Under the pieces are notes generated by a model. The model did not search any database, was not told the origin of the DNA, and worked only from the letters and a program-made list of their open reading frames with translations. Shown here in pieces: positions 34,530 through 43,408 of a stretch of DNA of 64,000 nt (its first letter is position 1; every line of letters starts with the position of its first letter). The translations under genes and the position numbers were made by a program. The stretch is from assembly GCF_009873495.1 (NCBI RefSeq), contig NZ_CP046703.1, positions 3,124,501 to 3,188,500 of the forward strand. The letters run 5' to 3'. The stretch comes from Nostoc sp. ATCC 53789. GTDB taxonomy: Bacteria; Cyanobacteriota; Cyanobacteriia; Cyanobacteriales; Nostocaceae.

Positions 34530-34593
34530 TCAACAGTCAAGAGTCTCAAGTTCAGCATTTTAAAGTTTTTCAGCCTTGACTCTTGACTATTGA

Positions 34594-34767
34594 CTATTGT
34601 TTTTCTTCTTCTGAATTAATTTCATCACTGGGGGTTTTCATCTCCTCCTTAAAACCTCGTAGGGTTTTGCCCAGTGCAGTGCCCAATTCGGGAATTTTTT
34701 TAGGGCCAAAAATTAAAATAGCGACTATGGTAACTACAGCGATTTCTGGCCATCCTAGTCCAAACAT
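34594..34767 (-). CDS. tatA: Sec-independent translocase subunit TatA/TatE-like
   Basis: 57 residues from the ATG at 34767 (AGAGGAAA ribosome site); the longer frame upstream is unlikely. The layout is classic: a short periplasmic start (FGLGWPE), one membrane helix (IAVVTIVAILIFGP), the FGP hinge, an amphipathic helix (KKIPELGTALGKTLRGFKEE) and an acidic tail. TatA oligomers form the pore that exports folded proteins in plasma and thylakoid membranes. It is convergent with cphA and monocistronic. Confidence 0.92.
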   Translation of the reverse strand: MFGLGWPEIAVVTIVAILIFGPKKIPELGTALGKTLRGFKEEMKTPSDEINSEEEKQ

Positions 34768-34950
34768 ATAAATTTCCTCTAAGGCATCTCTAATTAAATA
34801 TAGACATTGATGGCTCAAATCTGATTATTTAGGGGCAAACAAGAGGTAAAGAAGTAGGGAAGATTATGCTAGGGATTGCGTTTCAGGACAGAGAAACCGC
34901 GTAAAGGTTCCTATTATTTTTGAACAAAGCGATCGCGATCGCTAACTCAA

Positions 34951-36354
34951 CTAACTTCCCATTGGCTTGGTAATTGGCAAACCCAAGCAATCACTTAATT
35001 CATGAGCTAACCATTCAAGTTCTACTTCGGATTTAATACCGATATCGTTTCCACCAAGCTGATATTTTTGTACTCCTGAGCAAATATATAATTCTGCTGG
35101 AACGGCAATTCTAGTGCCATCAGAATTTTTAGTAAAATGTTTGGGAATGTAAACTAACTTATTAATACTTTGCCTTGACGATGCACGGGGGCGATAAAAT
35201 TTCCAACTAAACAACTCCCAACTTAGGGTAATTTGTTCTGCATTCAGGCGTAAGCAGATGCGTCCACATAAATGAAAGAGAAGTTTATACACCATGAGAA
35301 AGCCAGCACCCCAAAAAGGAAGTGAGAACAAAGCAAAGGGGATGTTGACAGGAAAAGGAATAGAGAGTGCGCCAATTGTCCAAAAGAGGATAAATGAATT
35401 CCAGACGATCGCAAATAAACCTGTAAATACTATTGATGGATCAAAACCAGATGGTGGAACGATAATTTCTAGAGAATCCCCATTTTTGGTTAATTGAATC
35501 TTACTCCCATCTGGTTTACCTACAACCAAAGTAGGCAAGTTTGTCGTTTGTGGTTTGTCTAAAGCTGCGAGCGCACCAGCAGCAGAATTAAAACGCCTTT
35601 CTAAACTGGGTTCAGTCATTTGCTGCAACCAGCGAGTCAATTCATGACTCACATTAGCCACCTGTTCAAACTGAATCCGAAAATCCTTTTGGGGTAAATC
35701 GGCTGGATGAGTACCCGTCACTAAATAAATTAAAGTTGCACCTAAGCTATAAAGATCGGAAGCCGGAACCGTGCGTCCGCCAAATTGCTCCTGTGGCATA
35801 TACCCATAGCTTCCCACCACAGTTATAGTTCCACCTTCTGTAGCAAGGACAGTTTGCACCGAGCCAAAATCTACTAGGTAAACTTGACCAACACTGTTAC
35901 CAGAACGCTCTCCCAATAAAATATTGCTAGGCTTAATATCACGATGGATAACAGGCGGATATAACCCATGTAGATAAATGAGAATTTCTAAAAGTGCTTT
36001 GGCTATCTCTTTGACTTCTACTTCGGTAAAAGTCCGGCCAGATTGGACGTATTGCTCTAAAGTTTGTGCTGGGATATAACTTTGTACTAGGGCAAATCCT
36101 TTGATGGTGGGTGAATTTACCTCAAAATAGTCTAAATAGCGAGGTATTAAGGGATGTGACAAAGATTTTAGAGTTTCAGCTTCTCGCTCAAACAGCTTGA
36201 GTGAATCCCATTCAAAGTCACTACTAAAAGAGAGTAACTTAATAACAACCAATTCCTGAGTGTTCCAATCACGAGCTACAAGCGTCCGTCGCCCTGCTTT
36301 CTTGCCTAATAGCTGCTGAACTTGATAGCGTTCGCCTAATATTTCACCAATCAT
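34951..36354 (-). CDS. Membrane-associated Ser/Thr protein kinase
   Basis: 467 residues. The kinase domain spans about 10-270: Lys in VVIKLL, the catalytic loop VIHRDIKPSNIL, the DFG motif (LVDFGSV), and a GSYGYMPQEQ activation segment typical of cyanobacterial Pkn2-type kinases. The glycine-rich loop is poor (LGKKAGRRTL, no GxGxxG). After a linker come two hydrophobic helices (about 325-375, IVWNSFILFWTIGAL and FWGAGFLMVYKLL) and a C-terminal domain of about 90 residues without a known match. A signalling role at the membrane is inferred. It is a single gene; TTG/ATG choices at the start do not change the domain picture. Confidence 0.9.
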   Translation of the reverse strand: MIGEILGERYQVQQLLGKKAGRRTLVARDWNTQELVVIKLLSFSSDFEWDSLKLFEREAETLKSLSHPLIPRYLDYFEVNSPTIKGFALVQSYIPAQTLEQYVQSGRTFTEVEVKEIAKALLEILIYLHGLYPPVIHRDIKPSNILLGERSGNSVGQVYLVDFGSVQTVLATEGGTITVVGSYGYMPQEQFGGRTVPASDLYSLGATLIYLVTGTHPADLPQKDFRIQFEQVANVSHELTRWLQQMTEPSLERRFNSAAGALAALDKPQTTNLPTLVVGKPDGSKIQLTKNGDSLEIIVPPSGFDPSIVFTGLFAIVWNSFILFWTIGALSIPFPVNIPFALFSLPFWGAGFLMVYKLLFHLCGRICLRLNAEQITLSWELFSWKFYRPRASSRQSINKLVYIPKHFTKNSDGTRIAVPAELYICSGVQKYQLGGNDIGIKSEVELEWLAHELSDCLGLPITKPMGS

Positions 36355-36449
36355 TATGGTTTCTTATAATGCTACGTTTGAAAAGTTTTTATAGCTTATG
36401 ACTTTTCAATTTCGGCAAATCCATATCTTTAGTATAATTGCGTAATTCT

Positions 36450-37052
36450 ATGCCCTCCCAACTTTGGCCTTATATTACCCCTGGTATTCCTGATGAACTG
36501 TTCGAGCATTTGCCAGGAATTCCCCTGAGTCAGCGAGAAGTCCGGCTACTGTTAATTGCCCAACTGCGACTAACATCAGATTCTGTATTGTGGGATATTG
36601 GCGCAGGGACAGGTACAATTCCCGTAGAAGTTGGGCTATTGTGTCCAAAGGGTCAAATTATTGCTATAGAAAGGGATGAAGAAGTAGCTAATCTGATCAA
36701 GCGGAACTGCGATCGCTTTGAAGTGAAAAACGTCGAAGTCATTGAAGGTAGCGCCCCAGAGTGTTTACATGACCTCAAAGTTGCTCCTCACCGCGTTTGT
36801 ATTGAGGGAGGAAGACCTATCCAGGATATTCTGCAAGCAGCATGGCATTATTTGCCACCATCCGGTCGGGTTGTAGCTACAGCTGCTAATCTAGAAAGTC
36901 TGTATGCTATTTCTCAAACCTTTTCTCTGTTAAGGGCTAGAAATATCGAAGTTGTTCAGTCTGCGGTTAACCGCTTAGAAACGCGCGGCTTTTCTCAAAC
37001 CTTTACTGCCGTTGATCCCATTTTTATCCTCAGTGGTGAGAAACTGGATTAG
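36450..37052 (+). CDS. cbiT: Precorrin-6Y/cobalt-precorrin-7 methyltransferase-decarboxylase, CbiT type
   Basis: 200 residues from the ATG at 36450 (a TTG four codons earlier is less likely). It starts with LWPYITPGIPDELFEHLPGIPLSQREVR, typical of CbiT. The S-adenosylmethionine site is LWDIGAGTGTIPVEVG (residues about 46-61), with IAIERDEE after strand 2. It methylates C15 and decarboxylates the acetate side chain in cobalamin synthesis. The companion methylase CbiE and other cob/cbi genes are not in this window. Confidence 0.88.
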   Translation: MPSQLWPYITPGIPDELFEHLPGIPLSQREVRLLLIAQLRLTSDSVLWDIGAGTGTIPVEVGLLCPKGQIIAIERDEEVANLIKRNCDRFEVKNVEVIEGSAPECLHDLKVAPHRVCIEGGRPIQDILQAAWHYLPPSGRVVATAANLESLYAISQTFSLLRARNIEVVQSAVNRLETRGFSQTFTAVDPIFILSGEKLD

Positions 37053-37201
37053 AGAATGGGGAATGGGGAAGGGGGAGTAGAGAGCAGGGGAGGCAGGGGA
37101 AGAAGAACTATTGATTATTGACAATACCCCATGCCCAATGCCCCATACCCCATGCCCAATGCCCAATTCCCAATTCCCAATGCCCAATATTTAATACTTC
37201 T
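37053..37201. repeat. Heptamer arrays between cbiT and cdsA
   Basis: GGGGAAT/GGGGAGG purine units (37060-37105) are followed by about ten CCCAATG/CCCCATA/CCCAATT units up to the cdsA start. The second array is open in frame with cdsA and would encode a PIPHAQC-type repeat if translated, but the cdsA homology starts only at the ATG at 37202. Confidence 0.85.
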
Positions 37202-38083
37202 ATGCCTTGGTCTCGGATTATTAGTGGAATTGTTGCGATCGCTCTTGCTCTTTCTGTTACCCTTTTGGGTGGCTGGTACTTTACCATCATGTTTGCGGTT
37301 GTTATCTTTTTGGGTCAACAGGAATATTTTAATTTGGTGCGAGCCAGAGGCATCGCTCCCGCCGCGAAAACCACTATGCTTGTCAGCCTAGTTTTGCTAG
37401 TAATTTGTACCATTGATGGCAGTTTAGCTGACGCTGTGATGCCCTTAGCTGGCACACTTATCTGTTTTTACCTGTTATTTCAGCCCAAATTTGCCACGAT
37501 CGCTGATGTTTCTGCTTCTATAATGGGGCTATTTTACGTAGGTTATTTGCCGAGTTACTGGGTGCGATTACGAGCAATTGATAGTGCCGTTTTTAGCAAT
37601 CTACCTTTAGGGGGTTACTGGCCTACAACCTGGGCAGACTTCTGGGAAAAAGCAAGTTCTGCTTCTTTACCACAAGGTTTTACAGCAACAATGCTGACTT
37701 TTTTGTGTATTTGGGCAGCCGATATTGGTGCTTACACCATTGGCAAATTCTTTGGGAAAACCCGTCTGTCTGAGATTAGCCCGAAGAAAACTGTAGAAGG
37801 TGCTGTATTTGGCATTACTTCAAGTGTTGCTGTAGCCATAGCAGGAGCCTATTATCTCCACTTGCCCAGATCCTTGTTGACTGGTTTAGCATTGGGTTTG
37901 TTGATTGGCATTGCTAGTCTTTTAGGGGATCTTACCGAGTCTATGCTCAAGCGTGATGCTGGAGTCAAAGATTCTGGACAATTAATTCCCGGTCACGGTG
38001 GTATTTTAGACCGTACTGATAGTTATATTTTCACAGCACCTTTGGTTTATTATTTTGTAACACTACTGTTGCCGCTACTATAA
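37202..38083 (+). CDS. cdsA: Phosphatidate cytidylyltransferase
   Basis: 293 residues from the ATG at 37202. About eight membrane helices; the C-terminal family signature is visible as LGDLTESMLKRDAGVKDSG, then LIPGHGGILDRTDS (residues about 240-275). It makes CDP-diacylglycerol from CTP and phosphatidic acid, the branch point to phosphatidylglycerol, in the plasma or thylakoid membrane. It may be cotranscribed with cbiT through the repeat array. Confidence 0.94.
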   Translation: MPWSRIISGIVAIALALSVTLLGGWYFTIMFAVVIFLGQQEYFNLVRARGIAPAAKTTMLVSLVLLVICTIDGSLADAVMPLAGTLICFYLLFQPKFATIADVSASIMGLFYVGYLPSYWVRLRAIDSAVFSNLPLGGYWPTTWADFWEKASSASLPQGFTATMLTFLCIWAADIGAYTIGKFFGKTRLSEISPKKTVEGAVFGITSSVAVAIAGAYYLHLPRSLLTGLALGLLIGIASLLGDLTESMLKRDAGVKDSGQLIPGHGGILDRTDSYIFTAPLVYYFVTLLLPLL

Positions 38084-38464
38084 AGCTTTTGGGTTGAGTT
38101 CAAAAGAGGCAGGGGTAAGGGAGCAGGAGGAAGGGAGCAGGGGAGGCAGGGGGAAAGATGGTGCAATTAACCCTTGTACAGGGGTTTCAAGCCCCTACAT
38201 TCATGTATCACTTTATACCCTAGGTTTGATTACCCTGACCCTTTTGCTCTGGTTCTCCTCATCCCCTGAGAGGCGCTACGTCATTTAAAATAGGGTATTA
38301 ACGTGATGTGCAACTTAATTCTTAGAACCCCTCTCCAAACCTCTCCCCGAAACGGAGAGAGGCTTTGATTTTTGCTCCCCTTCCCTGCAAGGGAAGGGGC
38401 TGGGGGTTAGGTTTGAAAGAAAGTTGCACACGGCGCGTATTAGTATTTTTTTATTTTTCACGAT
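38084..38464. repeat. 381-base gap with repeat element (about 38304-38434)
   Basis: No gene. Purine-rich GGAGCAGG units come first (38107-38155). A segment with ends GTGCAACTT and AAGTTGCAC in inverted orientation (38308-38316 and 38426-38434) encloses CCCCTCTCCAAACC, a GGAGAGAGG hairpin and GGAAGGGGCTGGGGGTT, a common type of cyanobacterial palindromic element. The region separates the convergent cdsA and DUF2993 genes. Confidence 0.65.
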
Positions 38465-39181
38465 CTAAGGATTAACGTTAATCTGCCCTCGACACACTAG
38501 TTTGCCTGGGATCAACGTTAGTTCTTGGATATCGACATCTGAGCCAAGATCCAGATTGTACTCATGATTGTCGTCTAATATATCTCCCTCGTGGGGTTTA
38601 ATTTTTATTTGTGTCAGTTGCAACTCATGCCCACTAAGTAACTGTAAGCCGCCCAGACAAATCTCTAGAGGCATTGTTTCTGTATTGGTTACTTTCAAGC
38701 CTCGCAGTATAATTTGATTGTTATCAAGGATAATTTCTTGCCAGTTTATTGGTTGTGACTTGGGGAAATTTGTTGGTAAAACTTTAACCAGCAAATCGCT
38801 CAAAGCAGTTGATAATAAGTCAGATGAGAGAGAAGTATTCAAATCATTCTCGTCTACGATCAAATCGCCAACCACTGATACTGTTTCTAACAGTCGTAAT
38901 GGCTTTCCCTTAAGTACGGAACCAATGTTTATCTGAATATTTTCTGCCGTTAATTGAATTTGTGTAATTAGGAGACCTTGATAAACTGCATGAGTAGCAA
39001 AAATAGATACTAAGGGGATACGCCCAGAGAGAAGTTGGCGATCGCTTGCTTTAATCTCCACTTCTAATTCTGATATTTGGCTCACTTGCGCTCTCAACCA
39101 GAGCTTTAGGGCTTTTGTGAGTACCTGCGTAATTATGCGGATTTTATTTGCATTTGTCGTTTGAGAATTTTGCTCTGGCAT
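38465..39181 (-). CDS. DUF2993 (LmeA-like) family protein
   Basis: 238 residues. The family pattern includes LWLRAQVSQISELEVEIKASDRQLLSGRIPLVS-like start, VYQGLLITQIQLTAENI and a later repeat of the same beta-strand logic (NNQIILRGLKV). DUF2993/LmeA proteins are lipid- or phosphatidylinositol-binding proteins in other bacteria. Here there is no signal peptide, so it is probably cytoplasmic or membrane-peripheral. The function in cyanobacteria is unknown. It is a single gene, divergent from the pseudouridine synthase. Confidence 0.82.
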   Translation of the reverse strand: MPEQNSQTTNANKIRIITQVLTKALKLWLRAQVSQISELEVEIKASDRQLLSGRIPLVSIFATHAVYQGLLITQIQLTAENIQINIGSVLKGKPLRLLETVSVVGDLIVDENDLNTSLSSDLLSTALSDLLVKVLPTNFPKSQPINWQEIILDNNQIILRGLKVTNTETMPLEICLGGLQLLSGHELQLTQIKIKPHEGDILDDNHEYNLDLGSDVDIQELTLIPGKLVCRGQINVNP

Positions 39182-39314
39182 CTAAGCAATCTGTTTATGA
39201 GTATTTGCTCAACAGCTGGACAGAAATTAAACAAGTCTTAAATGTAACATTTATGCCTACTCGCTACAAAATGCAAATATCATTTAATTGTTAACAGTAA
39301 ATAAGTAATTCCAG

Positions 39315-40127
39315 ATGGAGGAACGGTTACAAAAAATTCTTGCTCAATGGGGCATCGCCTCACGTCGTGAAGCTGAAGAAATGATTAGGCACTCACGGGT
39401 GCAAATCAATGGGGAATTGGCACATTTGGGTCAAAAGGTTGATCCCCAAAAAGATGCGATCGCAATTGATGGTAAAACTGTATCCGAAAAGCAGCGTCCG
39501 GCTTTAATATATCTATTGCTACATAAACCTGCGGGAGTAGTTTCGACTTGCTACGACCCTCACCGAAGAACAACAGTCCTGGATTTACTACCGAAAAAAT
39601 TACGGGAGGGTTCAGGTATTCACCCAGTTGGGCGTTTAGATGCAGACTCAACGGGAGCATTAATCCTCACAAATGACGGAAATCTGACATTTGGACTAAC
39701 CCATCCCCGCCACAGCATTTCCAAGACATATCATGTTTTGGTCAAAGGACATCCCCCAGAAGCAGTACTGCAAATGTGGCGTGAGGGTGTGGTGTTAGAG
39801 GGTAGAAAAACCAGAGCTGCTAAGGTACACCTAATAGAACATCGTGCCGAACAAAGCTTTTTAGAAATAGTGTTGCAGGAGGGAAGAAATCGCCAAATCC
39901 GCCGGATAGCTCAACAGTTAGGATACCCAGTAATCAAGCTGCATCGAACTGCTATCGGCCCAATTAAATTACAAACTCCAAAAGAACCCTTATTGTCAGA
40001 GGGTCAATATCGTTCCCTCAACGATCGTGAAATTCGCTTTTTGCAAGATCAGATAACGCAACCTATTAAAGATTCAGTGGAGTTAAGGAGTGTCAGTAGG
40101 CATGAAATGGCTAAGAAAGAAGAATAA
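39315..40127 (+). CDS. rRNA pseudouridine synthase, RsuA/RluB family
   Basis: 270 residues. An S4 RNA-binding domain (residues about 3-50, RLQKILAQWGIASRREAEE) is followed by the catalytic domain with the active-site Asp in GRLDADSTGALILTND (about 100-115), and EGRNRQIRR near the end. It converts specific uridines of 23S or 16S rRNA to pseudouridine during ribosome assembly; RluB is the closest guess. Its 3' end overlaps the next gene by 26 bases. Confidence 0.92.
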   Translation: MEERLQKILAQWGIASRREAEEMIRHSRVQINGELAHLGQKVDPQKDAIAIDGKTVSEKQRPALIYLLLHKPAGVVSTCYDPHRRTTVLDLLPKKLREGSGIHPVGRLDADSTGALILTNDGNLTFGLTHPRHSISKTYHVLVKGHPPEAVLQMWREGVVLEGRKTRAAKVHLIEHRAEQSFLEIVLQEGRNRQIRRIAQQLGYPVIKLHRTAIGPIKLQTPKEPLLSEGQYRSLNDREIRFLQDQITQPIKDSVELRSVSRHEMAKKEE

Positions 40128-40920
40128 TCACCAGCCATCGCTTTCAATAGAGCAACAACGAACCGAAAAGTTGGCAGAATTGGGCGCTCAACTTTTGGCT
40201 TTGCGTCAAGAAAAGGGCTTATCTCTAGAGCAAGTGGTTGTATTAACCAGAATTCCTCAACGATTATTACAGGCGATCGAAGAAGGTAATATAAACGATC
40301 TCCCAGAACCAGTCTATATTCAGGGTTTGATCAGGCAATTTGCCGATGCTCTAGGCTTGAATGGAGTAGAATTTTCTGGCACTTTTCCGATCAGTTCTGC
40401 ACAATTAAATCCTCAAGGTATGGGGAATACTTCACCCATTAATCAACTACGTCCGATTCACCTTTACTTTCTTTACGTATTGCTAATCGTATGCTCTGTA
40501 AATGGGTTGTCTCAGTTATTAAATAACGCGGTACTACAAGCAAGTAATAGCCAAAACCAAATATACCCAAAACAAAAATCCATTGTTAACCCAGAGCCAA
40601 CCCAACCAAAAGATTCCCTAAAAGTTCAACCTGTCAGTAATCCCCTTGACGGCGGACAAGAGGGACAGGTTGTACAAATTGGTGTCACTTTGAAAGCGTC
40701 ATCTTGGATTCGCGTCATAGCCGATGGTAAAACCGAGTTTGAGGGTATTCTTCCAGAAGGAACTCACCGGATTTGGAAAGCTCAAGAGCAACTGACAGTG
40801 AAAACTGATAATGCTGGTGGTGTATTGATGAGCGTCAATCAGGAGAAAGCTAAGGAAATGGGAGAGCCAGGGAAAGAGGAAGAAGTTAGGATTGCTGCCA
40901 AGCCTAATGTTTTGAGATAA
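40102..40920 (+). CDS. RodZ-like helix-turn-helix membrane protein
   Basis: 272 residues from the ATG at 40102, with AAGGAG 11 bases upstream; a GTG at 40090 is the alternative. Residues about 25-95 form an XRE-type helix-turn-helix (LGAQLLALRQEKGLSLEQV, then RIPQRLLQAIEEGN and LPEPVYIQGLIRQFA). One membrane helix lies at about 120-138 (LYFLYVLLIVCSVNGL). The C-terminal part has a DUF4115-like beta domain (VTLKASSWIRVIADGK, GILPEGT). RodZ links MreB filaments to the membrane and controls cell shape. Overlap with the upstream gene implies translational coupling. Confidence 0.82.
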   Translation: MKWLRKKNNHQPSLSIEQQRTEKLAELGAQLLALRQEKGLSLEQVVVLTRIPQRLLQAIEEGNINDLPEPVYIQGLIRQFADALGLNGVEFSGTFPISSAQLNPQGMGNTSPINQLRPIHLYFLYVLLIVCSVNGLSQLLNNAVLQASNSQNQIYPKQKSIVNPEPTQPKDSLKVQPVSNPLDGGQEGQVVQIGVTLKASSWIRVIADGKTEFEGILPEGTHRIWKAQEQLTVKTDNAGGVLMSVNQEKAKEMGEPGKEEEVRIAAKPNVLR

Positions 40921-40998
40921 GGGAGAAATAAATTCAAAATTTTACCCTTACAGGCAAGCAAACTAGGCGCAGTGTCTCCAAGACAATAAAAACACTAG

Positions 40999-41113
40999 GG
41001 GAGATGAGAGGCATGAGGAGGACAAGGAAGACAAGGAGGCATTTACACCTCCCTCTTCCTTGTCTCCCTTGTCTCCCTTGTCTCCCTTGTCTCCCTTGTC
41101 TCCCTTGTCTCCC
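40999..41113. repeat. 9-mer CTTGTCTCC tandem array
   Basis: GACAAGGA units (41018-41040) are followed by about six exact copies of CTTGTCTCC (41060-41112), which can pair with them. It lies between the convergent RodZ-like gene and malQ and may act as a transcript-end hairpin for both. Confidence 0.85.
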
Positions 41114-41119
41114 TACTCC

Positions 41120-42628
41120 TTAATTTTCTTGCGGCGCACGTCCATTAAGTCTGGTAAGAACTTTTAAGCGATCGCGTAATTCATCTCTCAACGCTTCTGC
41201 TTGATAGCGCCACCCCCAGTTACCCTCAGCAGTACTAGGAAAATTCATCCGCGCTTCGTTTCCTAATCCCAAAACATCTTGCAAGGGAATAATCGCTTGA
41301 TTAGCTATAGAACTCAAAGCTAGGCGAATTAAATCCCACTGGATGCCTTCAGGACTAATAGAACCTAAATAAAGCCATAAGTTATGCTTTTCGTTATCAT
41401 TAGCTGAATTGAACCAGCCTACAGTTGTGTCATTATCGTGAGTGCCGGTATAAACTACAGCATTTCGCGGGTAATTGAATGGTAAGAATGGATTACCGGG
41501 ATCAGAACCAAAGGCAAACTGCAAAACCTTCATTCCAGGAAATTCATACTTGTCTCGGAGCGCTTCTACCTCTGGTGTAATTACTCCCAAATCTTCTGCC
41601 AAGACGGGTAGCTTGCCCAACTTCTCCCTAATCGCTGCAAAAAAAGCGTCTCCAGGTGCTTCCACCCATTCGCCATTCATGGCAGTTTCTTCGCCTTTGG
41701 GTACTGACCAATATGCCTCGAAGCCTCGGAAGTGGTCAATGCGAATTATATCGACATAATCTAGCATTGCTTCAAAGCGTTGCACCCACCATTTAAAGTC
41801 TTGTTTTTGCAATTCCTCCCAGTTATAAACTGGGTTGCCCCACAATTGACCGGTGGCGCTAAAGTAATCTGGTGGGACTCCCGCCATTTGAGCAGCTTCT
41901 CCTGTCTCTTCGTCTAAGCAAAAGATATCGGGATGTGCCCACACGTCAGCACTATCGTGAGATACGTAAATAGGGATATCGCCAATAATGTCAATACCGC
42001 GCATATTGGCATAGTTTTTCAGGTCTGACCACTGCCGGAAAAACTCAAATTGGACGAACTTGTAATAAAAAATATCTCCGTTGAGCCGATCCTCTGCTTG
42101 AGCTAATGCTTCAGGTTTACGCTTGAAAAATTCTGCTTCCCATGTATGCCAGCTTGCACCATTATGGGCATCTTTCAGCGCCATAAATAAGGCGTAATTC
42201 TCTAGCCAGTAGGCTTTGCTGTCGCAAAAACCTTCAAACTCTTTCTGCTGGATAGGCGTAGCATTGGCTCTAAAGTTTTCACAGGCTTTTTTAAGTAGCC
42301 CAATCTTAATTGGCACAACCTGGTCAAAGTCTACCTTTTCTACCGGAAATCCTGGTAAATGAGCAAAGTCTTCTTCAGATAGCAAACCCTCATCTCGTAG
42401 TTTTTCTGGGCTAATCAACAGGGGATTTCCTGCCATTGCCGAGTAGCACATATACGGGGAATTACCATATCCAGTGGGGCCTAGGGGTAAAACTTGCCAA
42501 TATTGTTGATGGGTATCTTTGAGAAAATCAATAAAGCGATAGGCTTCTAAGCCTAAATCTCCAACGCCAAATCGACTGGGAAAGGATGTAGGATGCAGCA
42601 AAATACCACTGGATCTAGGAAAAGGCAT
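41120..42628 (-). CDS. malQ: 4-alpha-glucanotransferase (amylomaltase), GH77
   Basis: 502 residues, the normal length. Motifs include RSSGILLHPTSFPSRFGVGDLG at the start (in part), IRIDHFRGFEAYW with the nucleophile Asp (near residue 297), the acid/base Glu in LAEDLGVIT, and GTHDNDTTVGWF with the transition-state Asp. It transfers alpha-1,4-glucan segments and releases glucose, acting in glycogen and maltodextrin turnover in the cytoplasm. It is monocistronic. Confidence 0.95.
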   Translation of the reverse strand: MPFPRSSGILLHPTSFPSRFGVGDLGLEAYRFIDFLKDTHQQYWQVLPLGPTGYGNSPYMCYSAMAGNPLLISPEKLRDEGLLSEEDFAHLPGFPVEKVDFDQVVPIKIGLLKKACENFRANATPIQQKEFEGFCDSKAYWLENYALFMALKDAHNGASWHTWEAEFFKRKPEALAQAEDRLNGDIFYYKFVQFEFFRQWSDLKNYANMRGIDIIGDIPIYVSHDSADVWAHPDIFCLDEETGEAAQMAGVPPDYFSATGQLWGNPVYNWEELQKQDFKWWVQRFEAMLDYVDIIRIDHFRGFEAYWSVPKGEETAMNGEWVEAPGDAFFAAIREKLGKLPVLAEDLGVITPEVEALRDKYEFPGMKVLQFAFGSDPGNPFLPFNYPRNAVVYTGTHDNDTTVGWFNSANDNEKHNLWLYLGSISPEGIQWDLIRLALSSIANQAIIPLQDVLGLGNEARMNFPSTAEGNWGWRYQAEALRDELRDRLKVLTRLNGRAPQEN

Positions 42629-42659
42629 AAGTAACCTGAATTATGAGAGAGAGCAATTG

Positions 42660-42862
42660 TTTGATGCACACGCTACGCGATTGCCCAAGGGGCAGTGGCA
42701 AAGCCAACGCATCGAATTTATCACGGAACAGTATTTGCACGGTAAATCAAGTAAACTCATTTTGATTGTCATTTGTCTTTTGTCCTTTGTGAATAACCAA
42801 TACTTCGACTACGCTCAGTACAAGTGACTAATGACCAATGACCAATGACTAATGACTAAATA
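42660..42862. repeat. Dispersed module and heptamers upstream of the Nudix gene
   Basis: CACGCTACGCGATTGCCCAA with GGGGCAGTGGCAAAGCC belongs to the small dispersed repeat type also seen at 19530-19600. TCATTTG/TCTTTTG units (42770-42790) and ACTAATG/ACCAATG units (42826-42856) are mutually complementary around a TTCGACTACGCTCAGTACAAG segment. Confidence 0.7.
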
Positions 42863-42865
42863 AAT

Positions 42866-43297
42866 ATGACTTACCGAAATCCTGCACCGACAGTTGATAT
42901 CATCATTGAACTAGTAGATCGACCTCATCGGCCAATAGTGTTAATTGAAAGACATAATCTACCTTTAGGTTGGGCTATTCCTGGTGGGTTTGTAGATTAT
43001 GGGGAAGCCGTGGAAGTGGCGGCCCGGCGAGAAGCTGAGGAAGAAACGGGTTTGCAGGTGGAATTAGTTGAACAATTACTGGTGTATTCTGACCCCAATC
43101 GCGATCCGCGTCAGCATACGATTAGCATCGTGTTTTTGGCGACAGCGACGGGGGAACCAAAGGCTGGGGATGATGCCAAGGGTGTAGGAATTTTTGAGTA
43201 TTGGTGTGTGCCGGGGAATTTATGTTTTGACCACGATCGCATTCTGCGCGATTATTGGCGATATCGGCATTATGGGATACGTCCGAGGTTGGGGTAA
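42866..43297 (+). CDS. Nudix hydrolase
   Basis: 143 residues with a perfect Nudix box (GGFVDYGEA then [10 protein letters not shown], residues about 40-63). [14 protein letters not shown] and the [19 protein letters not shown] tail resemble ADP-ribose pyrophosphatase-like Nudix proteins of cyanobacteria. The exact substrate is unknown. The last 30 bases of the gene are part of a degenerate direct repeat whose second copy lies at 44241-44332. Confidence 0.9.
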   Translation: MTYRNPAPTVDIIIELVDRPHRPIVLIERHNLPLGWAIPGGFVDYGEAVEVAARREAEEETGLQVELVEQLLVYSDPNRDPRQHTISIVFLATATGEPKAGDDAKGVGIFEYWCVPGNLCFDHDRILRDYWRYRHYGIRPRLG

Positions 43298-43343
43298 GAG
43301 GGACGAACCTCCAAGACGCAGAGAGAAGAGGGGAGAAGAATAT
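43266..43343 (+). repeat. Degenerate direct repeat, left copy (Nudix 3' end)
   Basis: GGCATTATGGGATACGTCCG, GAGGTTGGGGTAAG, GACGAACC and GGGGAGAAGAATA are matched in order by the sequence at 44241-44332. The two copies bracket the PIN toxin-antitoxin pair. Confidence 0.6.
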
Positions 43344-43408
43344 CTTGAATTCCCCAACATACAGTTTGTGTTAACGTTCTGTAGGAATCGGTTGGTGTTG
43401 GGAAGATG

